Positions 39,159-49,927 of a stretch of DNA of 64,000 nt are shown in pieces (position 1 is the stretch's first letter; each line of letters starts with the position of its first letter). The translations under genes were made by a program, and so were the position numbers. Under the pieces are notes generated by a model, which saw nothing but the letters and a program-made list of their open reading frames with translations, was not told where the DNA came from and made no database searches. Origin of the DNA: Pseudomonas sp. RIT288 (GTDB lineage: Bacteria; Pseudomonadota; Gammaproteobacteria; Pseudomonadales; Pseudomonadaceae); contig NZ_JFYN01000001.1 of the NCBI RefSeq assembly GCF_000631985.1, forward strand, positions 434,001-498,000. The letters are read 5' to 3'.

Positions 39159-39881
39159 TCAGTCGGCCAGTGCAGCCTTTTGCAGTTCGAAGATTTCGTT
39201 CATGCCTTTCTTGGCCAGTTCCAGCATGGCGTTCAGATCTTCAGGCTGGAACGGCGCGCCTTCGGCCGTGCCCTGGACTTCGATAAAGCCACCCGTGCTG
39301 GTCATCACCACGTTGAGGTCGGTCTCGGCGGCGGAATCTTCAAGATAGTCCAGATCCAGCACTGGCTCGCCCTGATACATGCCAACCGACACCGCGCCGA
39401 TCATCTGCTTGAGCGGGTCGCCGCCTTTCAGGCCGCCGCGCTTCTTGATCACTTTCAACGCATCGACCAGGGCCACCATGGCGCCGGTGATGGACGCAGT
39501 GCGGGTGCCGCCGTCAGCCTGGATCACGTCGCAGTCGACGTACAGGGTCACGTCGCCCAGCTTGGACATGTCCAGCGCAGCGCGCAGGGAGCGGCCGATC
39601 AGGCGCTGGATTTCCAGGGTACGACCGCCCTGCTTGCCACGGCTGGCTTCACGCTGGTTACGCTCGCCGGTGGCGCGCGGCAGCATGCCGTATTCGGCAG
39701 TCAACCAGCCCTGGCCCTGGCCTTTGAGGAAACGCGGCACGCCGTTTTCGACGCTGACGGTGCAGATGACCTTGGTATCACCGAATTCGACCAGTACGGA
39801 TCCCTCGGCGTGTTTGGTGTAGTTGCGGGTAATGCGGATCGAGCGAAGCTGATCGGCAGCGCGACCACTTGGACGTTTCAT
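39159..39881 (-). CDS. rph: RNase PH
   Basis: 240 residues. Phosphorolytic 3'-5' exoribonuclease that trims tRNA 3' ends. [20 protein letters not shown] at the start, the RNase PH core [18 protein letters not shown] and the phosphate-site Arg in [11 protein letters not shown] are present. Length equals the family norm. The start is ATG 39881 with AGGTATTCCC upstream; divergent from yicC. Confidence 0.96.
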   Translation of the reverse strand: MKRPSGRAADQLRSIRITRNYTKHAEGSVLVEFGDTKVICTVSVENGVPRFLKGQGQGWLTAEYGMLPRATGERNQREASRGKQGGRTLEIQRLIGRSLRAALDMSKLGDVTLYVDCDVIQADGGTRTASITGAMVALVDALKVIKKRGGLKGGDPLKQMIGAVSVGMYQGEPVLDLDYLEDSAAETDLNVVMTSTGGFIEVQGTAEGAPFQPEDLNAMLELAKKGMNEIFELQKAALAD

Positions 39882-40151
39882 AGGGAATACCTGTACTGGG
39901 GACGGAAAACTGCCGAGCATTATAGAGCGCTGCACCGCGCCTGGGCACGGGTTAAAAATTCCGGCCGTCGACCCAGAGCCCTGAAACGCGCATAACCGAC
40001 GGCCTGCAGCCCTTTGTCACACCGTGTGTTTGGGCGCATCCGCCGCACTGCGCTACAATCCTGCGCCTTTGCTGCCAGTCGGCTTAAATTCATTGATATC
40101 GAGCCTGCGGAACATCCCTTCTGCGCCGATCTGCATTGCGAGGTCACCGCC

Positions 40152-41646
<1,495 letters not shown>

Positions 41647-41713
41647 TCAGCACTTCCCAAAACCGCTGCAAGCGCTTTACATTGGTGCTTGCAGCGCGTT
41701 GAAGGGTCTGGTC

Positions 41714-41750
41714 AAAAAATCAGCGCTTCCCTAATCGCTGGTGATTTTTT
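41714..41750 (+). terminator. terminator-like hairpin after gmk
   Basis: AAAAAATCAGCG pairs with CGCTGGTGATTTTTT, leaving a two- to three-base bulge, followed by T. A second, longer-loop stem (GCTGCAAGC at 41665 and GCTTGCAGC at 41687) precedes it. Confidence 0.65.
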
Positions 41751-41813
41751 AAACTGCTCAGTCCGCTCGCCCAACCGGGCAGCGCGCATATTGCATTCGC
41801 TCCGAGGAATACC

Positions 41814-42077
41814 ATGGCCCGCGTAACCGTTGAAGACTGCCTAGAACACGTGGAAAACCGCTTTGAGCTGGTCATGCTCTCTACCAAGCGTGCCCGTCAA
41901 CTGGCCACCGGCGGCAAAGAGCCACTGGTCCAGTGGGAAAACGACAAGCCGACCGTTGTCGCCCTGCGTGAAATCGCAGAAGGCCTGATGAGCTACGAGT
42001 TCATCGCCGAGCAGGAAATCGTCCACGAAGACCCGGTCTTCGCTGCGTTCGAGGACGAGTCCAACGAGGCCGTCTAA
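41814..42077 (+). CDS. rpoZ: RNA polymerase omega subunit
   Basis: 87 residues. [20 protein letters not shown] at the start and the [12 protein letters not shown] segment are characteristic. Omega helps assemble beta-prime and forms one ppGpp site, which fits its place directly upstream of spoT. GAGGAATACC lies just before the ATG. Confidence 0.97.
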   Translation: MARVTVEDCLEHVENRFELVMLSTKRARQLATGGKEPLVQWENDKPTVVALREIAEGLMSYEFIAEQEIVHEDPVFAAFEDESNEAV

Positions 42078-42134
42078 GCCTATGCCTGGTCGACGTAGCA
42101 CGGCGCGGGAACAAAGCTTACGGCAGGAGTCATC

Positions 42135-44240
42135 ATGCCGAGCATAGACGCCCTCGCCGATCGCTTATCGACCTACCTCGGCAACGACCAGGTCAACCTG
42201 GTCCGCCGAGCGTATTTCTACGCCGAACAAGCCCACGATGGCCAGCGCCGCCGCAGCGGCGAGGCGTACGTCACGCATCCTCTTGCGGTGGCGAATATTC
42301 TTGCCGACATGCACATGGATCATCAGAGCCTGATGGCCGCGATGCTGCATGACGTGATCGAAGACACCGGTATCGCCAAAGAAGCGCTGCAAGCGCAGTT
42401 CGGTGAAACCGTGGCCGAACTGGTCGACGGGGTCAGCAAACTGACCCAGATGAACTTCGAGACCAAGGCCGAAGCCCAGGCCGAAAACTTCCAGAAAATG
42501 GCCATGGCCATGGCGCGCGACATTCGCGTGATCCTGGTCAAACTCGCCGACCGCCTGCACAACATGCGCACGCTGGAAGTGCTGTCCGGGGAAAAACGTC
42601 GCCGGATCGCCAAGGAAACCCTCGAAATCTACGCGCCCATTGCCAACCGGCTGGGCATGCACGCCATTCGTATCGAATTCGAAGACCTCGGCTTCAAGGC
42701 GATGCACCCGATGCGTTCCGCGCGGATCTACCAGGCGGTCAAGCGCGCCCGGGGCAACCGCAAGGAAATCGTCAACAAGATCGAAGAATCCCTCGGCCAC
42801 TGCCTCGCGATCGACGGCATCCAGGGCGAAGTCAGCGGTCGCCAGAAACACCTCTACGGCATCTACAAGAAAATGCGCGGCAAGCGTCGGGCCTTCAACG
42901 AGATCATGGACGTCTATGCGTTCCGGATCATCGTCGACAAGGTCGATACCTGCTACCGCGTGCTGGGTGCCGTGCATAATTTGTACAAACCGTTGCCGGG
43001 GCGCTTCAAGGATTACATCGCGATCCCCAAGGCCAACGGCTATCAGTCGCTGCATACCACGCTGTTTGGCATGCACGGCGTGCCGATCGAGATCCAGATC
43101 CGCACCCGCGAAATGGAAGAGATGGCCAACAACGGCATCGCCGCCCACTGGCTGTACAAATCCAGCGGTGACGAACAGCCGAAAGGCACTCACGCCCGCG
43201 CCCGCCAGTGGGTCAAAGGCGTGCTGGAAATGCAGCAACGCGCTGGCAACTCGCTGGAATTCATCGAGAGCGTGAAGATCGACCTGTTCCCGGACGAGGT
43301 CTACGTGTTCACGCCCAAAGGCCGGATCATGGAGCTGCCCAAAGGCTCCACGGCGGTCGACTTTGCCTACGCGGTGCACACCGACGTCGGCAACAGCTGC
43401 ATCGCCTGCCGGATCAACCGCCGCCTCGCACCGCTGTCCGAACCGCTGCAAAGCGGCTCCACGGTCGAGATCGTCAGCGCACCCGGCGCGCGGCCGAACC
43501 CGGCCTGGCTCAACTTCGTGGTCACCGGCAAGGCACGTACGCACATCCGCCATGCGCTGAAACTGCAACGTCGTTCCGAGTCCATCAGCCTCGGCGAACG
43601 CCTGCTGAACAAGGTGCTCAACGGTTTCGACAGTGCGCTGGAGAAGATCCCGGCCGAGCGCGTCAAAGCGATGCTCAGCGAGTACCGCCTCGAACTGATC
43701 GAAGATTTGCTCGAAGACATTGGCCTGGGCAACCGCATGGCCTATGTCGTGGCGCGCCGTCTGCTCGGCGAAGGCGAACAGCTGCCGAGTCCGGAAGGGC
43801 CGCTGGCGATTCGCGGTACAGAAGGCCTGGTGCTCAGTTACGCCAAGTGCTGCACGCCGATCCCGGGCGACCCGATTGTCGGGCACCTGTCGGCGGGCAA
43901 AGGCATGGTCGTGCACCTGGACAACTGCCGCAACATCAGCGAAATCAGGCACAACCCGGAAAAATGCATCCAGCTCTCGTGGGCCAAGGATGTCACCGGC
44001 GAATTCAACGTCGAGCTGCGCGTCGAGCTGGAGCACCAGCGCGGCCTGATCGCCCTGCTGGCCAGCAGCGTCAACGCCGCCGACGGCAATATCGAGAAAA
44101 TCAGCATGGACGAGCGCGATGGCCGCATCAGCGTCGTCCAGCTGGTGGTCAGCGTCCACGACCGTGTGCACCTGGCCCGCGTGATCAAGAAACTGCGCGC
44201 CCTGACCGGGGTCATCCGCATCACCCGCATGCGTGCCTAA
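42135..44240 (+). CDS. spoT: bifunctional (p)ppGpp synthetase/hydrolase SpoT
   Basis: 701 residues (E. coli 702). Order: HD hydrolase (about 25-180, with the HDVIED motif at about 73-78), RelA/SpoT synthetase (about 230-345), TGS (about 385-445; DEVYVFTPKGRIMELPKGST), helical and zinc-finger-like region (CCTPIPGDPIVGHLS), ACT (about 625-701). It makes and degrades the stringent-response alarmones. The hydrolase motif is intact. Upstream is rpoZ (57 bp), downstream ridA (24 bp). Confidence 0.96.
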   Translation: MPSIDALADRLSTYLGNDQVNLVRRAYFYAEQAHDGQRRRSGEAYVTHPLAVANILADMHMDHQSLMAAMLHDVIEDTGIAKEALQAQFGETVAELVDGVSKLTQMNFETKAEAQAENFQKMAMAMARDIRVILVKLADRLHNMRTLEVLSGEKRRRIAKETLEIYAPIANRLGMHAIRIEFEDLGFKAMHPMRSARIYQAVKRARGNRKEIVNKIEESLGHCLAIDGIQGEVSGRQKHLYGIYKKMRGKRRAFNEIMDVYAFRIIVDKVDTCYRVLGAVHNLYKPLPGRFKDYIAIPKANGYQSLHTTLFGMHGVPIEIQIRTREMEEMANNGIAAHWLYKSSGDEQPKGTHARARQWVKGVLEMQQRAGNSLEFIESVKIDLFPDEVYVFTPKGRIMELPKGSTAVDFAYAVHTDVGNSCIACRINRRLAPLSEPLQSGSTVEIVSAPGARPNPAWLNFVVTGKARTHIRHALKLQRRSESISLGERLLNKVLNGFDSALEKIPAERVKAMLSEYRLELIEDLLEDIGLGNRMAYVVARRLLGEGEQLPSPEGPLAIRGTEGLVLSYAKCCTPIPGDPIVGHLSAGKGMVVHLDNCRNISEIRHNPEKCIQLSWAKDVTGEFNVELRVELEHQRGLIALLASSVNAADGNIEKISMDERDGRISVVQLVVSVHDRVHLARVIKKLRALTGVIRITRMRA

Positions 44241-44264
44241 TTCACACCTAACAAGGAGTCATAC

Positions 44265-44645
44265 ATGACCAAGACTGTTATCACCAGCGACAAGGCCCCA
44301 GCCGCCATTGGTACCTACTCCCAGGCGATCAAGGCCGGCAACACTGTCTACATGTCGGGCCAGATTCCTCTGGACCCAAAAACCATGGAACTGGTTGAAG
44401 GCTTCGAAGCCCAGACCGTCCAGGTGTTCGAGAACCTCAAAGCCGTGGCTGAAGCCGCTGGCGGTTCGTTCAAGGACATCGTCAAGCTGAACATCTTCCT
44501 CACTGACCTGAGCCACTTCGCCAAGGTCAACGAGATCATGGGCAAGTACTTCGATCAGCCGTACCCAGCGCGCGCCGCCATCGGCGTTGCTGCCCTGCCG
44601 AAGGGTTCGCAGGTCGAAATGGATGCCATCCTGGTCATCGAGTAA
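44265..44645 (+). CDS. ridA: RidA family enamine/imine deaminase
   Basis: 126 residues, the length of canonical RidA. The core has [20 protein letters not shown], and the active-site Arg lies in [20 protein letters not shown]. It removes the reactive 2-aminoacrylate formed by PLP enzymes. AAGGAG lies seven bases before the ATG. It follows spoT by 24 bp. It is a second RidA-type protein in the window; the one in the dad operon is more diverged. Confidence 0.95.
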   Translation: MTKTVITSDKAPAAIGTYSQAIKAGNTVYMSGQIPLDPKTMELVEGFEAQTVQVFENLKAVAEAAGGSFKDIVKLNIFLTDLSHFAKVNEIMGKYFDQPYPARAAIGVAALPKGSQVEMDAILVIE

Positions 44646-44718
44646 TGCACACGGCGCAGCCTTCAAACGCTGCGCCGACTGCTCTGCGGTAAAGAAAAGG
44701 TTTTGAAAGGATTCCACC

Positions 44719-45459
44719 ATGCGCAAAGCGCTTGCTCTCTCGCTGCTCGCCATTTTCCTCGGCGGCTGTGCCAGCGACCCCGCCGACCGTGACATCAGCG
44801 GCACCTGGATCAACCAGGTGGCGATCGACGCTGCTGCCAAGGGCGGCCCCCTGCGCGAAGCGCTTCAGGCCTATGGCCCGAACCTGGAGTGGGACGTCAA
44901 CACCAAGGCCGGTCAGGCCCGCTACACCAACGGTTTCGAGAATGTCGAAGGACGGCTGCAGGGCGAACAGTCCGGCGCCTGGAAAGTCGACTTCTATGGC
45001 AGCTCCGGCAGTGAGCTGAAACGCGACGGTGGCCGGATGAAACAAGCCGCCACCGAGAACGAGCCCGACCAGTTGTTCGACCGCGCGCAAATCCCCGTTC
45101 CGGAAGGCGCGCCAATCGGCGCCAGCTTCGAACGGGCGCTGTATTCGGCCTATCTGGGCGGCAGCTGGAAGATTGCCAGCGGCGACGGCGAAGGCAACAC
45201 CGTGCAGTTCCAGGCCGATGGCCAGGTATCCGGCCTGCCCGGCGCCGACCGCTATGCCCTGTGCCTGGCAGGCGACTGCGCCTCGATGAACAGCGACCAC
45301 GACAGCATGTGGCTGCAACTCAACGGCCAGGGCAACAACTGGATCTTTGCCCGCAAAGGCAAGGCGCTGGAGATCTTCCAGGCAGTGAACAGCGCACTGG
45401 CGGATGAAATGCCGCAGTTCACCCCGGGTGAGCGCAAGTGGTTGCTTGAGAAGCAGTAA
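44719..45459 (+). CDS. putative lipoprotein of unknown function
   Basis: 246 residues. A lipoprotein signal with lipobox FLGGC (Cys at about 17) predicts a membrane anchor. The body has no motif I recognise; it is rich in Gly, Asp and Gln and reads as repeated short beta segments (SGTWINQVA, GAWKVDFYGSSGSEL, GNTVQFQADGQVSGLPG), as in lipocalin-like folds. It lies 73 bp after ridA, perhaps in the same transcript. A REPIN follows. Confidence 0.7.
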   Translation: MRKALALSLLAIFLGGCASDPADRDISGTWINQVAIDAAAKGGPLREALQAYGPNLEWDVNTKAGQARYTNGFENVEGRLQGEQSGAWKVDFYGSSGSELKRDGGRMKQAATENEPDQLFDRAQIPVPEGAPIGASFERALYSAYLGGSWKIASGDGEGNTVQFQADGQVSGLPGADRYALCLAGDCASMNSDHDSMWLQLNGQGNNWIFARKGKALEIFQAVNSALADEMPQFTPGERKWLLEKQ

Positions 45460-45483
45460 GCCTCCCCGAGACAGCACATAACC

Positions 45484-45575
45484 CTGTAGGAGTGAGCCTG
45501 CTCGCGATGACGGTTTAACAGCCAACATAAGTGTTGAATGTTATTGCCTCATCGCGAGCAGGCTCACTCCTACAG
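45484..45575. repeat. REPIN, GAGTGAGCCTGCTCGCGAT family
   Basis: CTGTAGGAGTGAGCCTGCTC and its complement ending CTCACTCCTACAG at 45575, about 40-bp spacer, between the lipoprotein and SDR genes (convergent). Confidence 0.9.
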
Positions 45576-45596
45576 TTGTTTTTGGGCGCCTGGAAG

Positions 45597-46454
45597 TCAG
45601 CACTTGCCTTCTAGAATGGCCGCATAGCCTTCGCGATAACTCGGATACTTCGGCGTCCAGCCCAGCGCCTTCGCCCGGGCATTGCTGCAGCGCTTGCTGC
45701 CGGCGCGGCGTACGCTGGCGTCTTCCGCCCAATCGGTGACACCCAGATACTCGCGCAGCCAGGCAACCACTTCGGCCAGCGGTGCCGGCGCATCGTCCAC
45801 CCCGATATAGATATCCTGTAATGGCTCGCCCCGATGAGCCGCCTGCAGCAGAAACGCCATCAGCCCCGCCGCGTCATCGGCATGAATGCGATTGCCGTAC
45901 AGCGGCGGCTCGACCGCCACCCGATAACCGCGACGCACCTGGGTCAGCAGCCACTCACGTCCGGGACCGTAAATGCCGGTCAGGCGCACGATGCTCGCCG
46001 GTATGCCGCTTTTCAGCGCCACTTGCTCAGCCTCAAGCATCACCCGCCCGGAGTATCCGCTGGCGACGGTCGCTGAATGCTCGTCGACCCACTCCCCTTC
46101 CTGCTGCCCGTACACGCTGCTGCTGGAAACGAAGATCAGCCGATCAGGCGTCTGCCCATAGTCGTCCAGCCAGCTCAGCACATTCTGCAAACCCTGCACG
46201 TAAGCCGCACGATAACCGGCTTCATCGTGATCGGTGGCGGCCGCGCAATACACCAGATAATCCACCGCCCCGACCGGCCAGGTCTCTGGGCAATCTTCCT
46301 TGAACAGGTCACCGGCTACGCCGATGACGCCGTCCGGCAAGCGCGAAACATCACGGCGCAGACCATGCACCTCCCAGCCGACGGCCAACAATTGCGTAGC
46401 CAGACGACTGCCGACATCACCACAACCGGCAATCAAAACAGAAGGCGCAGACAT
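45597..46454 (-). CDS. NAD(P)-dependent SDR, YeeZ-like epimerase family
   Basis: 285 residues. N-terminal Rossmann motif VLIAGCGDVGSRLATQLLAV; active-site-like SSSSVYGQ followed by a YSGRVMLEAEQ stretch in which the usual YxxxK reads YxxxM, so the catalytic Lys may be missing. Like YeeZ of E. coli it is an extended SDR of unknown substrate. The ATG at 46454 follows GGGAG; an adjacent TTG at 46457 is also possible. It is divergent from the exbB operon. Confidence 0.8.
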   Translation of the reverse strand: MSAPSVLIAGCGDVGSRLATQLLAVGWEVHGLRRDVSRLPDGVIGVAGDLFKEDCPETWPVGAVDYLVYCAAATDHDEAGYRAAYVQGLQNVLSWLDDYGQTPDRLIFVSSSSVYGQQEGEWVDEHSATVASGYSGRVMLEAEQVALKSGIPASIVRLTGIYGPGREWLLTQVRRGYRVAVEPPLYGNRIHADDAAGLMAFLLQAAHRGEPLQDIYIGVDDAPAPLAEVVAWLREYLGVTDWAEDASVRRAGSKRCSNARAKALGWTPKYPSYREGYAAILEGKC

Positions 46455-46546
46455 CAAAAAACTCCCAAACCAAAGGAACAGACTAGCCCTCGCAAAGGAC
46501 GAACGGCTAGCAATCGTGGAAAAAAAGATACTCTATTACTTTTGTT

Positions 46547-46568
46547 AACAAGAATTACTTGCAATAAT
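46547..46568 (+). promoter_or_regulatory. Fur-box-like site upstream of exbB
   Basis: The AT-rich stretch contains AAGAATTACTTGCAATAAT, resembling the GAGAATTATTTGCAATAA type of Fur site found upstream of iron-uptake genes in pseudomonads. It lies about 75 bp before the exbB start. Iron repression of exbBD-tonB would be expected. The match is by eye. Confidence 0.45.
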
Positions 46569-46642
46569 GCACCCCACTTTTGTTCTCGGCCTCACGAGGC
46601 CTGGAAGAGCATCACCGTTTTTCTACCTCAGGTCCGGCCAGC

Positions 46643-47596
46643 ATGACACGTAATCAAATCCCCGCTTCGCCAACCAAACGACCTCGCGCCTTCAGCGCGG
46701 TAGCGGCCCTGCTGCTCAGCCTGATGCTGGCACCGACCGCCGCCTTCGCTGATGCCCAGGCGCCAGCTGCCCCGGCTGCTACCGAACAACACGCACCTGC
46801 CGCCGCGCCAGCCACGACCGATCCGGTGCAGGCAGTAGATGCCAGCCCGGCCGACGCGCCTGAAGTGCTCGAACCCGACAACACCTTGGGCATGGCCCAC
46901 GACCTGTCGCCATGGGGCATGTACCAGAACGCCGACATCATCGTGAAAATCGTGATGATCGGTCTGGCCATCGCTTCCATCATCACCTGGACCATCTGGA
47001 TCGCCAAAGGCTTCGAGCTGATGGGCGCCAAGCGTCGTCTGCGCGGTGAAATCGCTGCCCTGAAAAAAGCCGCCACCCTCAAGGAAGCCAGTGCGACAGC
47101 TGCCAAAGAAGGCACCCTCGCCAACCTGCTGGTGCACGACGCGCTCGAAGAGATGCGCCTGTCGGTCAACAGCCGCGAGAAAGAAGGCATCAAGGAGCGC
47201 GTCAGCTTCCGTCTTGAGCGCCTCGTCGCAGCCTGTGGCCGCAACATGAGCAGCGGCACCGGCGTCCTCGCCACTATCGGCTCCACCGCGCCGTTCGTCG
47301 GCCTGTTCGGTACCGTGTGGGGCATCATGAACAGCTTCATCGGCATCGCCAAGACCCAGACCACCAACCTCGCCGTCGTGGCGCCGGGCATCGCCGAAGC
47401 GCTGCTGGCCACCGCGCTGGGTCTGGTTGCTGCAATTCCTGCGGTGGTGATCTACAACGTGTTCGCCCGCTCCATCGCCGGCTACAAGGCGCAGGTGTCC
47501 GACGCTTCGGCGCAGGTCCTGTTGCTGGTCAGCCGTGACCTCGATCACCAGCCTGAGCGCAGCAGCTCGCAACCACACATGGTGAAAGTGGGGTAA
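46643..47596 (+). CDS. exbB: TonB-system proton channel protein ExbB
   Basis: 317 residues, long for ExbB owing to an exported Ala/Pro-rich N-terminus after a signal sequence, as in Pseudomonas ExbB1. The MotA/TolQ/ExbB domain follows: first TM IIVKIVMIGLAIASIITWTI (about 115), then VLATIGSTAPFVGLFGTVWG (about 210-230) and a third TM (LLATALGLVAAIPAVVIYNV). With ExbD it converts the proton gradient into movement of TonB for siderophore and other uptake. exbD follows after 6 bp. Confidence 0.93.
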   Translation: MTRNQIPASPTKRPRAFSAVAALLLSLMLAPTAAFADAQAPAAPAATEQHAPAAAPATTDPVQAVDASPADAPEVLEPDNTLGMAHDLSPWGMYQNADIIVKIVMIGLAIASIITWTIWIAKGFELMGAKRRLRGEIAALKKAATLKEASATAAKEGTLANLLVHDALEEMRLSVNSREKEGIKERVSFRLERLVAACGRNMSSGTGVLATIGSTAPFVGLFGTVWGIMNSFIGIAKTQTTNLAVVAPGIAEALLATALGLVAAIPAVVIYNVFARSIAGYKAQVSDASAQVLLLVSRDLDHQPERSSSQPHMVKVG

Positions 47597-47602
47597 TCGG
47601 CC

Positions 47603-48031
47603 ATGGGCCTGCATTTGAAAGAAGGCGCAGACGACGATCTGGCCGAGAACCACGAAATCAACGTCACGCCGTTCATCGACGTGATGCTGGTGCTGCTGAT
47701 CATCTTCATGGTGGCCGCGCCGCTGGCTACAGTGGACATTAAAGTCGACCTGCCGGCCTCGACCGCCAAACCGGCGCCGCGCCCGGAGAAACCGGTGTTC
47801 CTCAGCGTGAAAGCCGATCAGCGCCTGTACATCGGCGACGATGAAGTGAAAGCCGAAACCCTTGGCGCCGTGCTCGACGCCAAGACCCAGGGCAAGAAGG
47901 ACACCACTATCTTCTTCCAGGCCGACAAGGGCGTGGACTACGGCGACCTGATGAGCGTGATGGATAAATTGCGCTCGGCCGGTTATCTGAAGGTCGGTCT
48001 GGTCGGACTTGAGACGGCAGCCAAGAAATGA
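47603..48031 (+). CDS. exbD: TonB-system protein ExbD
   Basis: 142 residues. The N-terminal cytoplasmic piece ends at a single TM (NVTPFIDVMLVLLIIFMVAA, about 18-37) containing the proton-carrying Asp of the family, followed by a periplasmic domain (VFLSVKADQRLYIGDDEV). It overlaps tonB at ATGA, implying translational coupling. Confidence 0.95.
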   Translation: MGLHLKEGADDDLAENHEINVTPFIDVMLVLLIIFMVAAPLATVDIKVDLPASTAKPAPRPEKPVFLSVKADQRLYIGDDEVKAETLGAVLDAKTQGKKDTTIFFQADKGVDYGDLMSVMDKLRSAGYLKVGLVGLETAAKK

Positions 48032-48777
48032 TCACGACGCGCCATAAGCTGACGCGTTACAGCGGTAGCCTGGCCGTGGTGCTGGGCGTTCACGCGCTGG
48101 CCATCGCGCTGGCGCTGAACTGGACCGCCCGCCCGCCCATCGAACTGCCGCCGCAGGCAATGATGGTCGAGCTGGCACCGGTTCCGGCCCCGCCACCGCC
48201 TGCTCCGCCGAAAGTCGTCACACCGCCGCAGCCTCCGGCTCCGGTCGAAGAGTTGCCGATTCCGAAACTGGCTGAAGCACCCAAGGCCGAGATTGCCGTA
48301 CCGAAGCCCAAACCCAAGCCAAAGCCGAAACCGCAGCCGCCCAAACCGGTCGAGAAAAAACCGGAGCCGGTGAAGGAAAAACCTTCCGAGGAAAAACCGG
48401 CCGACACGCAACCGACCCAGGCACCGACAGAGAAATCCGCCCAGCCGGCACCGGGGCCGTCGCCCGCACAACTGGCCGCCAAGGCCAGCTGGCAAGGCAC
48501 CCTGCTCGCGCATTTGGCCAAGTACAAAAAGTACCCGGCCAGCGCTCAGGCTCGGGGCAAGGAAGGCTTGAACCGTCTGCGTTTCGTTGTCGACGCTGAA
48601 GGCAATGTGCTGTCGTTCGAACTGGTGGGCCGCTCGGGCAACGCCGATCTGGACCGGGCCACCCTGGAAATGATCCGCCGCGCGCAACCGCTGCCCAAGC
48701 CACCGGCCGACATGCTGAACAACGGCTCGATCGAAATTGTGGCGCCGTTTGTGTACTCGCTCGAACGTCGTCGTTAA
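48028..48777 (+). CDS. tonB: energy-transducing protein TonB
   Basis: 249 residues. N-terminal signal anchor (SLAVVLGVHALAIALALNWT, about 12-31), a long Pro-rich spacer of PKPKPKPKPKPQPP type (about 45-150) spanning the periplasm, and a C-terminal domain (about 160-245; KKYPASAQARGKEGLNRLRF, TLEMIRRAQPLPKPP). It couples ExbBD to outer-membrane receptors. It is the last gene of exbB-exbD-tonB. A REPIN follows. Confidence 0.95.
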   Translation: MITTRHKLTRYSGSLAVVLGVHALAIALALNWTARPPIELPPQAMMVELAPVPAPPPPAPPKVVTPPQPPAPVEELPIPKLAEAPKAEIAVPKPKPKPKPKPQPPKPVEKKPEPVKEKPSEEKPADTQPTQAPTEKSAQPAPGPSPAQLAAKASWQGTLLAHLAKYKKYPASAQARGKEGLNRLRFVVDAEGNVLSFELVGRSGNADLDRATLEMIRRAQPLPKPPADMLNNGSIEIVAPFVYSLERRR

Positions 48778-48787
48778 GTAGCAAGAT

Positions 48788-48863
48788 CAAAAGATCGCAG
48801 CCTTCGGCAGCTCCTACAGGTATTCGCACCCCTGCAGGAGCTGCCGAAGGCTGCGATCTTTTG
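48788..48863. repeat. REPIN, GCTGCCGAAGGCTGCGATC family
   Basis: CAAAAGATCGCAGCCTTCGG and its complement ending at 48863, between tonB and oxyR (same strand). Confidence 0.9.
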
Positions 48864-48988
48864 CTTTTCAGCTCATCCATAAACGGCAAACTCACATTGC
48901 CCGGTGTCGCATTCCTCACTCAGTCTGATAACGTGCGTCTATCGATTGCAGCCGTTATGCTTGGCCCGCAACTTCATGGACGCTTGCT

Positions 48989-49918
48989 ATGACCCTCACA
49001 GAATTACGCTACATCGTTACCCTCGCCCAAGAGCAGCACTTCGGCCACGCCGCCGAGCGTTGCCACGTCAGCCAGCCGACCCTGTCGGTGGGTGTGAAAA
49101 AACTTGAAGACGAACTCGGTGTGCTGATTTTCGAGCGCAGCAAAAGCGCCGTGCGCCTGACCCCGGTCGGCGAAGGCATCGTCGCCCAGGCGCAGAAAGT
49201 CCTGGAGCAGGCACAAGGCATCCGTGAACTGGCCCAGGCCGGCAAGAACCAGCTGACCGCCCCGCTGAAAGTCGGCGCGATCTACACCGTCGGGCCGTAC
49301 CTGTTCCCGCACCTGATTCCACAACTGCACCGGGTCGCCCCGCAGATGCCGTTGTACATCGAAGAAAACTTCACCCACGTGCTGCGCGACAAACTGCGCA
49401 ACGGCGAGCTCGACGCGATCATCATCGCCCTGCCGTTCAACGAAGCCGACGTGCTGACCCTGCCGCTGTACGACGAGCCGTTCTACGTCTTGATGCCGGC
49501 CCAGCACCCGTGGACGCAAAAAGAATCCATTGACCCGGGCCTGCTCAACGACAAGAGCCTGCTGCTGCTCGGCGAAGGCCACTGCTTCCGCGATCAAGTA
49601 CTGGAAGCCTGTCCGACCCTGACCAAGGGCAACGACGGGGCCAAGCACACCACAGTGGAATCCAGCTCGCTGGAGACCATCCGCCACATGGTCGCGTCCG
49701 GTCTGGGCATCTCGATCCTGCCGCTGTCGGCGGTGGACAGCCACCACTATGCCCCGGGCGTGATCGAAGTGCGCCCACTGTCGGCGCCGGTGCCATTCCG
49801 CACCGTGGCGATTGCCTGGCGCGCGAGCTTCCCACGACCGAAAGCCATCGAGATCCTCGCCGACTCCGTTCGCCTGTGCTCGGTGGCCAAGCCCGCCGCA
49901 CCGGTCACAGCCGGTTAA
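48989..49918 (+). CDS. oxyR: peroxide-sensing regulator OxyR
   Basis: 309 residues. LysR-type HTH (about 1-60; FGHAAERCHVSQPTLSVGVK) and a redox domain with the sensing pair C199 (GEGHCF) and C208 (EACPT), at exactly the E. coli positions. H2O2 forms a C199-C208 disulfide and turns on catalase and peroxidase genes. recG follows after 9 bp, the usual Pseudomonas arrangement, so recG probably shares the transcript. Confidence 0.97.
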   Translation: MTLTELRYIVTLAQEQHFGHAAERCHVSQPTLSVGVKKLEDELGVLIFERSKSAVRLTPVGEGIVAQAQKVLEQAQGIRELAQAGKNQLTAPLKVGAIYTVGPYLFPHLIPQLHRVAPQMPLYIEENFTHVLRDKLRNGELDAIIIALPFNEADVLTLPLYDEPFYVLMPAQHPWTQKESIDPGLLNDKSLLLLGEGHCFRDQVLEACPTLTKGNDGAKHTTVESSSLETIRHMVASGLGISILPLSAVDSHHYAPGVIEVRPLSAPVPFRTVAIAWRASFPRPKAIEILADSVRLCSVAKPAAPVTAG

Positions 49919-49927
49919 GCCAGGGTC

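Noticed and set aside
42165..44171. 668-codon frame opposite spoT
   Set aside because: spoT has all expected domains; the antisense frame has none.
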